Under the pieces are notes generated by a model. That model had not been told where the DNA came from. It did not search any database and worked only from the letters and a program-made list of their open reading frames with translations. A DNA stretch of 49,568 nucleotides from SABI01 sp964453215 (GTDB lineage Bacteria > Spirochaetota > Spirochaetia > Sphaerochaetales > Sphaerochaetaceae), in NCBI GenBank assembly GCA_964453215.1, contig CAYVRR010000010.1:1-49568 (forward strand), read 5' to 3'. Below are positions 41,828 to 49,005 of the stretch, piece after piece (within the stretch, counting starts at the first letter, position 1; every line of letters begins with the position of its first letter). The translations under genes were made by a program, and so were the position numbers.

Positions 41828-42547
41828 ATGGTTAAACGACTACATAATTCAAAACCTATCTTCGTAATTAATCCAAAGAATGAAATGTATGGGGATGATT
41901 TATTTGAATTAGCACTCATTGCAGATAATGCTTCTCGTAGATACGATGTGCAAGTTATCATCACCTGCAATCCTTTTGATGTATATAGGATAAGTCGGGG
42001 TGTTAAGAATTTGTTTATATTTGGTCAACATATTGACCCAATTAAAAGTGGCCCCACAACTGGAAAGATTCTACCAGAGGCTCTTTATGCTTCCGGTGCA
42101 GTGGGAACGATGATCAATCATCCAGAAAACCAGATTCTTTTTTCTGATGTGCAGCAATCTATTACCCGAGCACATGAATCGAATCTTATTTCCCTCACCT
42201 TTGCACAAACTCTTGAACAAGCTATTGCGATTACCCATATGGGAGCAAAGATGATTGTGATTGAAAAGCCTGAGTTTATCGCATCAAACACAATATTAGA
42301 TAGTTCTTATATGAAAAAGGTAACTGTGGCAGTTCACACTGTAAGATCAAGTATACTTGTTCTTCAAGGAGCTGGAATACAATCAGGAAAAGATGTCGGC
42401 GATGTGTTAGAAGGTGGTGTGGCTGGAACTGGCTCTTCAAGTGGTATTTTCAAGGCTGAAAACCCTCAGCGGATGGTTGTAGAGATGATAAGTGGGGCAA
42501 GAAGAGGTTGGGATAAAAAAAAGGGGTTAAATTCAATATCTCATTAA
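41828..42547 (+). CDS. Archaeal-type triosephosphate isomerase-like protein
   Basis: 239 residues. Aligning by eye with archaeal-type TIMs: FVINPKN (catalytic Lys17), INHPEN (His98), VIEKPEF (Glu146) and the phosphate loops LQGAGIQSGKDV and GGVAGTGSSSGIFKA. The full catalytic triad is therefore present. The family also includes the EryH/EryI-type isomerases of tetritol-phosphate catabolism, so the substrate may not be glyceraldehyde-3-phosphate; the glycolytic enzyme is usually a longer bacterial type encoded elsewhere. Ribosome-binding site AAAGGA. Same operon as the M20 gene. Confidence 0.8.
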   Translation: MVKRLHNSKPIFVINPKNEMYGDDLFELALIADNASRRYDVQVIITCNPFDVYRISRGVKNLFIFGQHIDPIKSGPTTGKILPEALYASGAVGTMINHPENQILFSDVQQSITRAHESNLISLTFAQTLEQAIAITHMGAKMIVIEKPEFIASNTILDSSYMKKVTVAVHTVRSSILVLQGAGIQSGKDVGDVLEGGVAGTGSSSGIFKAENPQRMVVEMISGARRGWDKKKGLNSISH

Positions 42548-42566
42548 TATATCTTTAATGAGATAT
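42536..42566 (+). terminator. Hairpin at the end of the TIM-like gene
   Basis: Perfect 12-bp inverted repeat ATATCTCATTAA / TTAATGAGATAT with a 7-nt loop; the TAA stop is inside its left arm. Followed by AAGAATTTTATA, a weak T-tract. It may also stop transcription coming from the ornithine carbamoyltransferase gene on the other strand. Confidence 0.55.
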
Positions 42567-42606
42567 AAGAATTTTATACAAAAGTGTTTATTATACCCCT
42601 CTTACG

Positions 42607-43599
42607 TTAAAACACATCACTAAGAGTTGCGACGAGAACTGCTTTGATTGTATGCATCCTGTTTTCAGCTTCATCAAAAACTACTGAATGCTTTCCTCTA
42701 AAGACTTCATCACTTACTTCCATCTCATCAAGGCCATATCTTTCTTTCACCATCGCAGCAACAGATGTGTTGGAATCATGAAAGGCAGGAAGGCAGTGGA
42801 GAAATAGGGCATCTTCATTTCCTGTTTGTTTCATGAGAGTACTATCAACTTTATAGGGAGCAAGGAGAGTAATGCGCTCCTTTATTTGATCTTCTTCACC
42901 CATAGAGACCCATACATCGGTATAAATTACATCAGCTCCTTGTACAGCTATTGATGGGTCTGTAATTACTTCTATGGTTCCTTTTGACTTTTTTACATCG
43001 TGTTGTAATGAATGAAGGAGTGTATCTGTGGGATTGAGTTCTTTAGGAGTTGAAACAACAAAGTGCATTCCCACTTTTGCAGCACCTATGGCAAGAGCAG
43101 AGGCCATATTATTTCGTCCATCTCCAACATAGACCATTTTTATTTGATCTAGGGGTTTTTTAGAGTGTTCCAAAATTGTCATAAAATCTGCTAATACTTG
43201 GGTTGGATGATCTTCATCTGTGAGCCCATTATACACAGGGATACCTGAAAAGTGGGCAAGTTGCTCAACGAGCTTTTGACTACTTCCTCGGTATTGTAAG
43301 CCATCATAGTAGCGGCCTAAAACTTTAGCAGTATCTTCTATTGACTCTTTTTTCCCCATTTGAGAGTTTGTTAAATAAGTAACTTGTCCCCCTTCATCAA
43401 AGGCTGCAACTTCAAATGCGCATCGAGTTCTTGTAGAGGGTTTATCAAAAATAAGGACTATATTTTTATTTTCAAGAAGTTTTTCTTTTTGTTTTGTAAG
43501 TTTTTTCACCTTTAATTGAGATGCTAAATCAAGTAAGTATAGTATTTCTTCTTTGCTAAAATCTTTTAATGTGAGTAGACTTCTTCCTTTTAAATCCAT
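42607..43599 (-). CDS. argF/arcB: Ornithine carbamoyltransferase
   Basis: 330 residues. Carbamoyl-phosphate motif STRTR at 55-59, HPTQVLADF, the ornithine loop DVWVSMGEE and the HCLPAFHD active-site motif are all present. It catalyses carbamoyl phosphate plus ornithine to citrulline, or the reverse in the arginine deiminase route. N-terminus MDLKGRSLLTLKDFSKEEI resembles the long, catabolic-type enzymes, but no arcA or arcC is in the window, so anabolic versus catabolic use is undecided. GAGGAG lies 8 nt before the ATG; it appears to be transcribed alone. Confidence 0.93.
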   Translation of the reverse strand: MDLKGRSLLTLKDFSKEEILYLLDLASQLKVKKLTKQKEKLLENKNIVLIFDKPSTRTRCAFEVAAFDEGGQVTYLTNSQMGKKESIEDTAKVLGRYYDGLQYRGSSQKLVEQLAHFSGIPVYNGLTDEDHPTQVLADFMTILEHSKKPLDQIKMVYVGDGRNNMASALAIGAAKVGMHFVVSTPKELNPTDTLLHSLQHDVKKSKGTIEVITDPSIAVQGADVIYTDVWVSMGEEDQIKERITLLAPYKVDSTLMKQTGNEDALFLHCLPAFHDSNTSVAAMVKERYGLDEMEVSDEVFRGKHSVVFDEAENRMHTIKAVLVATLSDVF

Positions 43600-43691
43600 A
43601 ATGTGTTCTCCTCTATTTCATAATTACATTAAAATAGGAGTACCTGCAATAGGCCAAAGTCGTCTTTTTGTAATTCTTTATATCTAAATAC

Positions 43692-43766
43692 AAAAAAGGG
43701 AGACTACCATCTTATTTGAAGTAGCTGCTAATCTTTACAGCATCCTCATACTAAGATGTCTCTCCC
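43692..43766 (-). terminator. Elaborate terminator hairpin after metNIQ
   Basis: About 25 bp after the metQ stop the minus-strand RNA can fold into a long three-tier stem: GGGAGA/TCTCCC at the base, an asymmetric internal loop, CATCTTA/TAAGATG, then a further GCTG/CAGC stem near the tip, followed directly by six Ts (43692-43697). This is a good intrinsic terminator, much larger than needed; the extra tiers could be an RNA regulator or 3'-end stabiliser. Confidence 0.75.
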
Positions 43767-43792
43767 CTTTGTGTGTTAATTGAGTCGTCTAA

Positions 43793-44599
43793 TTAAAATA
43801 CAACAACAACTTCTCCATTTGGATATGTTGAAGCTACATAATTTTTAATTGTGTCACTTTGTAAGGCTTTTACTAATGCCTTCACTTCTTTTCTATTTTC
43901 GCTTCCTTCTTTCACAGCAACTACGTTTACGTAGGGTGAATCAGCACCTTCTACAACAAGTCCATCAACATTAGCTTTTAAGCCAGCAGGTATTGCATAG
44001 TTACCATTAATGACAGCTGCATCTACATCAGAGAGTACTCGTGGGAGAGATGCTGCTTCAATTTCTTTAAACTTTAGATTGTGGCGATTAGTCTCAATAT
44101 CTAATGGGGTTGCAGAGATTCCAGCGTTTGCTTTTAATGTGATAAGACCAACACTTTGTAAAAGGAGCAATGCTCTTCCTCCATTAGTTGGGTCATTAGG
44201 GATAGCAATTGAAGCACCAGCAGGTAAAGAATCAATTGATGAATATTTTTTTGAATAAAGAGCTATGGGCTCAATGTGAATTCCACCAACATTTACTAAA
44301 TGATACCCTTGCTCTTTATTAAAAGATTCAAGGTATGGGATGTGTTGGAAGAAGTTTGCATCAATTTGCCCCTCTTCAACAGCTTTGTTTGGTGTTACAT
44401 AATCTGTAAATTCAACAATTTCTAAGTTCACACCTTCATTCTTTAATTCCTCTTTTACTAAAGTGAGGAATGCTGCGTGAGGTTCAGGTGTTGCACCAAC
44501 TTTTAATGTAGTTAATCCTTGAGCTTCTTTTGCACCACTAGCGAAAAGTGATGTGAAACATACCAACACGATAAGTGTTATTGCAATAGTTTTTTTCAT
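43793..44599 (-). CDS. metQ: Methionine ABC transporter substrate-binding protein MetQ
   Basis: 268 residues of the NlpA/MetQ family; VEFTDYVTPNKAVEEGQIDANFFQHIPYLE is the family core (in part: YVTPNKAVEEGQIDANFFQH) and AVINGNYAIPAGL lies near the C-terminus. It has an N-terminal signal (about 1-21, ending LFASGAKEA) but no Cys at the expected lipobox; Cys14 is inside the hydrophobic core and lacks a preceding Gly/Ala. It therefore looks like a soluble periplasmic protein rather than the usual lipoprotein. Last gene of metN-metI-metQ. Confidence 0.93.
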   Translation of the reverse strand: MKKTIAITLIVLVCFTSLFASGAKEAQGLTTLKVGATPEPHAAFLTLVKEELKNEGVNLEIVEFTDYVTPNKAVEEGQIDANFFQHIPYLESFNKEQGYHLVNVGGIHIEPIALYSKKYSSIDSLPAGASIAIPNDPTNGGRALLLLQSVGLITLKANAGISATPLDIETNRHNLKFKEIEAASLPRVLSDVDAAVINGNYAIPAGLKANVDGLVVEGADSPYVNVVAVKEGSENRKEVKALVKALQSDTIKNYVASTYPNGEVVVVF

Positions 44600-44653
44600 A
44601 ATAGTTATATCTCCTATGTAGTTCTCAACGTCTGTGAGAATTTCCTTATTTGT

Positions 44654-45316
44654 TTATCGTTTACCCATCATATGGGCACTCAATTTATTTCCTATCACTT
44701 GCACAACTTCTACCAGTACTAATATGATAATAACAGAGACTGCCATAATGTCTCCTCTAAACCGCTGGTATCCATATCGAATTGCAAGATCTCCAAGTCC
44801 TCCACCACCAATTGCGCCAGCCATTGCTGAATAGCCAATTAAATTGATGATAGTTAAAGTTACTCCAGATACTAAGGATGGCATAGCTTCTGGAAGCAAT
44901 ACTTTATGTATAATTTGCCAGGTAGTAGATCCCATAGCACGGGCGGCTTGAATAACGCCCGGATCCACCTCCTTCAATGCCGTTTCAATAATGCGAGCAA
45001 CAAAAGGTGCTGCAGCAATTGATAGGGGAACAATGGTTGCAATGGTACCAATACTTGTTCCAACAATTATGCGTGATAATGGGAATAGAAGAATCATCAG
45101 AATTATGAATGGAAAACTTCTTAATACGTTCACTATTCTTCCCAATACATTATTTAAAAGAGGTTTGGGGATAATTCCCCCTTGCTCTATATTCCCTGTA
45201 ATAGTTAATAAAATTCCTAATGGTAGTCCTAATATGAGAGAGAAGAGGGTAGATGCGCCTACCATCACGAGAGTTTGGCCTGTAGCATTAAGAACAAGGG
45301 TGGTCATTTGATTCAT
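44654..45316 (-). CDS. metI: Methionine ABC transporter permease MetI
   Basis: 220 residues with about five transmembrane helices and the permease coupling motif EAMPSLVSGVTLTIINLIGYSAMAG (in part: LPEAMPSLVSGVTLTIINL), the MetI hallmark. It forms the membrane channel with MetN. Its ATG overlaps the metN stop by 4 bp (ATGA), so coupling is likely. Confidence 0.96.
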   Translation of the reverse strand: MNQMTTLVLNATGQTLVMVGASTLFSLILGLPLGILLTITGNIEQGGIIPKPLLNNVLGRIVNVLRSFPFIILMILLFPLSRIIVGTSIGTIATIVPLSIAAAPFVARIIETALKEVDPGVIQAARAMGSTTWQIIHKVLLPEAMPSLVSGVTLTIINLIGYSAMAGAIGGGGLGDLAIRYGYQRFRGDIMAVSVIIILVLVEVVQVIGNKLSAHMMGKR

Positions 45317-46335
45317 GCGTGTATGTTCTCCTCTTCTACAATGATTCCTGATAATTTTAAAGCAGCAACTGCTTTATCAACTTCATCATGTTCTCCAATG
45401 ATATCACAAATGAGAGTTCCAACATCTTCTTCTCCCACTCTTTGTACTCCACCTGCTCTTATATTAAATTCAACATCAAACTTTTTCTGTATCCGGGATA
45501 ACACAGGCTCCCCTGTAAGGCTCCCCCTGAATCGCAGGGTGAATCTTCCACCCTCATCTGACCATCGCACAAGGTCTTTATACTTCTCTTCGCTATCTAA
45601 TTGGAGGGGGGCAAGATTAGCGAGAAAATCTCTTGTGGTAGAACTTTGAGGAAAGGCAAATACATCAACAACTTTTCCTGTTTCCACAACAACACCATCA
45701 TCAAGGACTGCAACATATTCACATGCATCTCTTACTACTTCCATCTGATGGGTTATCATAACAACAGTTAAATTCATTTTATGTTTTAGCTCTTTAAGGA
45801 GATCTAAGATTGAACGAGTAGTTTGTGGGTCTAATGCACTAGTTGCTTCATCACAAAAAAGGACATCAGGGTGGTTTGCAAGTGCTCTAGCAATAGCAAC
45901 ACGTTGCTTTTGCCCTCCACTAAGTGTACTTACTGGAGCTTTCTTTCGACCAGTGAGCCCCACTACCTCAAGTAATTCATCAACTCTTTTATTAATCGTT
46001 TCTTTATCAACACCAGCTATTTCTAATGGATAGGCAATATTCTCACCTGCATTTCTTGAGCTAAAGAGGTTGAAAGTCTGGAATATCATGCCAACTTTTC
46101 TTCTTTGTGCAATCATCTCTTTTTTTGGAAGATTATCTACTCTTTTTGATTCATAAAAAATATGACCATCATCAGGAGTTTCTAGCAAAGATATGAGGCG
46201 AACGAGGGTAGATTTACCAGCACCACTTTTACCTATGATGCCATAGATAGAGTTATCTGGTATTTCAAGAGAGATATCATTAACTGCATGTAGTGTTCCA
46301 TAGGTTCTCCGAAGAGCCTCTAATGATATATGCAT
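45313..46335 (-). CDS. metN: Methionine ABC transporter ATP-binding protein MetN
   Basis: 340 residues. Walker A GKSGAGKST at 35-43, signature LSGGQKQRVAIARAL, Walker B VLFCDEATSALD, and a C-terminal NIL domain (about 265-340) that in E. coli binds methionine and inhibits uptake when the cytoplasmic level is high. AAGGAG lies 8 nt before the ATG. First gene of the metNIQ operon; no S-box or other known SAM-riboswitch sequence is seen in its short leader. Confidence 0.97.
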   Translation of the reverse strand: MHISLEALRRTYGTLHAVNDISLEIPDNSIYGIIGKSGAGKSTLVRLISLLETPDDGHIFYESKRVDNLPKKEMIAQRRKVGMIFQTFNLFSSRNAGENIAYPLEIAGVDKETINKRVDELLEVVGLTGRKKAPVSTLSGGQKQRVAIARALANHPDVLFCDEATSALDPQTTRSILDLLKELKHKMNLTVVMITHQMEVVRDACEYVAVLDDGVVVETGKVVDVFAFPQSSTTRDFLANLAPLQLDSEEKYKDLVRWSDEGGRFTLRFRGSLTGEPVLSRIQKKFDVEFNIRAGGVQRVGEEDVGTLICDIIGEHDEVDKAVAALKLSGIIVEEENIHA

Positions 46336-46381
46336 CTACCCTACTCCTTAATTAAAATTTACCACATCATAGAATAAAGAG

Positions 46382-46455
46382 GTGTGTATATCAAGGTAGT
46401 AAGAGTGGAATTGTTATACACTCTTTGACTTAATTGTCAGTAACGAGTGTGTATA
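46382..46455. repeat. Three TGTGTATA-type motifs around the metN promoter
   Basis: GGTGTGTATAT (46381-46391), its inverted relative TATACACTC (46415-46423) and GAGTGTGTATA (46445-46455) flank and overlap the metN promoter. Spacing is about 32 bp between neighbours. Possible binding sites for a regulator of methionine uptake; not a MetJ box (AGACGTCT). Confidence 0.4.
46413..46440 (-). promoter_or_regulatory. Promoter of metNIQ
   Basis: Minus strand CTGACA (46435-46440), 16-bp spacer, TATAAC (46413-46418), giving a start about 70 nt before the metN ATG. Confidence 0.55.
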
Positions 46456-46538
46456 GATATATTTTTCACATAAAAGAGGTGGTGATGAAAAGTCTCATAT
46501 AAGAAATCTTTTATTTAGAATACAAAGAAAAAAATAAT

Positions 46539-46559
46539 ACCATGGAGAGTCTCCATGGT
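46539..46559 (-). terminator. Intrinsic terminator of the lipoprotein gene
   Basis: Perfect 9-bp stem ACCATGGAG / CTCCATGGT with a 3-nt loop, followed on the minus strand by ATTATTTTTTTC (46527-46538). A textbook Rho-independent terminator. Confidence 0.9.
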
Positions 46560-46562
46560 AAA

Positions 46563-46589
46563 GCCAGAAGAATGTACTCTTCTTCCGGC
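46563..46589 (-). other. Second hairpin ahead of the terminator
   Basis: Ten-pair stem GCCAGAAGAA / TTCTTCCGGC (one wobble) with a 7-nt loop, immediately downstream of the lipoprotein stop and 4 bp before the terminator. It has no T-tract of its own and probably protects the mRNA 3' end. Confidence 0.6.
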
Positions 46590-46601
46590 CTATATATGTG
46601 A

Positions 46602-48584
46602 CTAATGTCGTGTAAGATACTGTGCCATTGCGCTATAATCAATTTTCTCTACGAGTACTTTATTGATTTCATAATCAGATACTGATGGTATCTTCTGCCC
46701 ACTTTCACTAATTACTGGATACGTCTTTTCATATACTTGTTTAACTATAGAATTAGGCCAATCGACGTCCACTATTTCTTCCTTCGAAGATACGCTTTCC
46801 ATCATCTGGAAATCTTGATTGTAAAGTTCTTTGCCTGAATTAACATCATGAAGAGTTACACTATAATAGACTCTCTGCTCTGCTGTTGTTGTTTGATAGT
46901 AAACTTTTGTAGGCTCATCCAACCAGTAATTAGTTATGCCCTTTTTTTCAAGATAATCAGGAAGAGCTTGAGGGGAAGTTGAGCGAGCAAGCTCAGCAAG
47001 TTTGATTTCTCGTACGATAGTATCACTAGCTTTTCTAAAAGAATGCTCCCCATTTTTTGTATATCTAAGGAGAGAAAGCTCTAATGTTTCAGTTCTTTTT
47101 GTCTTCTTTATATTACTCATATCTCCTAAACGAACATCTATTTTAATGAGGTAATCAATTTTAAGATCTTTAGCTTCATTAAAGGAAGATGAGGAAGTTA
47201 ATGCTTTTAATCCTTTTTCAAATGTATTATCACTTTCTTTTAAGACTTCAAGTGCTATTGAATCAGTTTCGAATCTACTTTTCTTATTTTCCCACTTTTT
47301 AATGAGCTCCAACTCATCAGCAGTATGGAACCACAAATATTTTCCATCTCCTGTTTGAGTATTCTTCTTGAGATTTTCTAGGTATGTGTCCATTGTAACT
47401 CTTGTAAAGTAATCACTAACTGCATAGACGCGAACTCTTGAGTTTTCATTGAAATCAGCCCAATCATCTCTCAATGCAACAAAATCACCTTCGAGATCAG
47501 GCCATCCTTTAACCAATTCAAACACAGATAGATAGGAGTCATAGACTTCTTCCATCGATTCTTGTGTATGATTAAAGGATTGTTTTTTCTTTTCAAGCTC
47601 CTGTATCAATAGATCAACTAGCTTATTGGCATATGTATATCTTTTCATTTTTACTGTTTCTTTGTCACTGGTGTAATCATATGCTAAATAACTTACCTTA
47701 ATTGCTTCTTTATATGCATCAATCGTACCTTGTTGAGCAATTCTATCAGATTCAGCAAATAAAAGATCTAGTGCTTTAGTCGCTAAACTAGCCTTCAAAT
47801 TATCAAGTTTTTCAGTCTTTTCAAAGCGTTGACCATCTGCAATAAGGGTATCAATCCTTTCAAGGTCATCAAAAGTCATAGAGACCATTTGTTTCTCTAT
47901 TTCAGTTGTATATAAATCTACGACGATTGTCTTATTTGCGTTGTACTCCTGTGTATCCTTTTCCATGAAGGTAAATAGTGCAAGTTCAAACATTTTTTTA
48001 GCATTTTCAAAATCTCTGCTGGTAAAAAGTTTTTTCCCCTCTATAAGAGCGAGTTCAGCCCCTTTTATCATCACTTCTACGATGTGTGATTGCATTGTCT
48101 GTGTCAGTTCATTTCCATCTTTATCTTTTACCGCAATAGAAATTGATTCTTTCTTCCATGTTACCAATACATTGCCACTTCCATCTGGAACTCCTATTTT
48201 ACTTATGTGGTAATAGAAATATTCTAAATTTTCATAAATTTCTATGAGATTGGTAAGATTATCTATCGTTGGTTCTTTGCGTAACTCACTAATATTATTA
48301 TCAATCTGCCCTATTCCTACTGCATAGTTTTGAACAAGGAATTTATATGCTGGGTAAAATTTAGCATCTTTAGCTATTGCGTTGACAACCTTGGATAAAG
48401 ATAGGGCATATTCACCCTGTTCCCAAGCGCTTTGAGCTTGTTCAAACGCCTTCTTCCCATCACTGAATGGACTTGCCATCCCCAGTGCTGCACAACCTGT
48501 AAATAACAAGATACTGAATAACATAATCAACGATAGTATTCTTAATTTACTCAAAATAGATCTGGTATGTTTTGATCCTTCCAT
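46602..48584 (-). CDS. Large lipoprotein of unknown function
   Basis: 660 residues. Signal sequence with lipobox LLFTGC (Cys31) after a hydrophobic stretch at 15-29, so it is lipidated. I do not recognise the family. The first 70 or so mature residues (KKAFEQAQSAWEQGEYALSL) look like a tetratricopeptide-type helical pair; the rest is mainly long charged helices with some coiled-coil character, and a beta-rich C-terminal third (about 500-660) that contains RVYYSVTLHDVNSGKELYN. GGAGG is 7 nt before the ATG. Single-gene unit closed by a strong terminator. Spirochaetes carry many lineage-specific lipoproteins, which would fit. Confidence 0.85.
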   Translation of the reverse strand: MEGSKHTRSILSKLRILSLIMLFSILLFTGCAALGMASPFSDGKKAFEQAQSAWEQGEYALSLSKVVNAIAKDAKFYPAYKFLVQNYAVGIGQIDNNISELRKEPTIDNLTNLIEIYENLEYFYYHISKIGVPDGSGNVLVTWKKESISIAVKDKDGNELTQTMQSHIVEVMIKGAELALIEGKKLFTSRDFENAKKMFELALFTFMEKDTQEYNANKTIVVDLYTTEIEKQMVSMTFDDLERIDTLIADGQRFEKTEKLDNLKASLATKALDLLFAESDRIAQQGTIDAYKEAIKVSYLAYDYTSDKETVKMKRYTYANKLVDLLIQELEKKKQSFNHTQESMEEVYDSYLSVFELVKGWPDLEGDFVALRDDWADFNENSRVRVYAVSDYFTRVTMDTYLENLKKNTQTGDGKYLWFHTADELELIKKWENKKSRFETDSIALEVLKESDNTFEKGLKALTSSSSFNEAKDLKIDYLIKIDVRLGDMSNIKKTKRTETLELSLLRYTKNGEHSFRKASDTIVREIKLAELARSTSPQALPDYLEKKGITNYWLDEPTKVYYQTTTAEQRVYYSVTLHDVNSGKELYNQDFQMMESVSSKEEIVDVDWPNSIVKQVYEKTYPVISESGQKIPSVSDYEINKVLVEKIDYSAMAQYLTRH

Positions 48585-48819
48585 TTCTTTTCCTCCATTT
48601 TTTAAAATGAAACATTCCTCAGATTAAATAAAAATATGAGAGAGTTTAGTTATAGAGGATTTAAGTGTATGACACCAAGATAGTAGAGTTAAACAAATTC
48701 ATCAAATTAGGGTCTCTTAAAGTCTTTTTCATGAAGAGAAATTTCAGGTCTTTTAACTAACTGGTATAGATATTAAGGTCTTTTTGTTTTTTATTACTAG
48801 ACGATTTAGTTTTTATTCC

Positions 48820-48835
48820 CTTGTGATATCACAAG
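48820..48835. promoter_or_regulatory. 16-bp perfect palindrome, candidate operator
   Basis: CTTGTGATATCACAAG is a perfect 16-bp palindrome with half-sites TGTGA and TCACA only 2 bp apart, unlike CRP sites where the gap is 6 bp. Confidence 0.6.
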
Positions 48836-48883
48836 AAGTGAGATAATCTATATATGGTTAAAGTAACAATTTATACATTCCCT

Positions 48884-48895
48884 TCACACATGTGA
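48884..48895. promoter_or_regulatory. Second TCACA/TGTGA dyad
   Basis: TCACA-CA-TGTGA, the same half-sites in everted order with a 2-bp centre. Its centre is 62 bp from that of the palindrome at 48820-48835, close to six helical turns. Confidence 0.5.
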
Positions 48896-48949
48896 TGCAT
48901 ATTTTCTGGGGTAGATGAGAAAAGAAAAATTCTGGTTTTTACAGAGATG

Positions 48950-48978
48950 TTTACATAATATCTTCTGATAACTATATA
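48950..48978 (+). promoter_or_regulatory. Promoter of the repeat-tailed membrane protein
   Basis: TTTACA (48950-48955), 17-bp spacer, TATATA (48973-48978). The start near 48985 leaves about 20 nt before the ATG, containing the TGGAGG ribosome-binding site. Confidence 0.6.
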
Positions 48979-49005
48979 GTTCTAATTATCTTACTGGAGG
49001 AAAAA

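Larger units (their letters stand above)
48585..49005. other. 421-bp intergenic region without genes
   Basis: Lies between the divergent lipoprotein gene and the repeat-tailed membrane protein. I see no coding frame or tRNA. It holds four loosely conserved direct repeats AGGTCTTTT-like (GTC at 48712, 48722, 48748 and 48778), two dyads (48820-48835 and 48884-48895) and the promoter at 48950-48978. For the lipoprotein gene, a weak TTGGTG-18-TATAAC pair occurs upstream on the minus strand. Confidence 0.6.

Noticed and set aside
46336..46440. SAM riboswitch ahead of metNIQ
   Set aside because: The leader is only about 70 nt and lacks the S-box core or any SAM-II/III-like sequence.
48820..48835. 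Classic CRP site
   Set aside because: The half-sites TGTGA and TCACA are 2 bp apart, not 6 bp.
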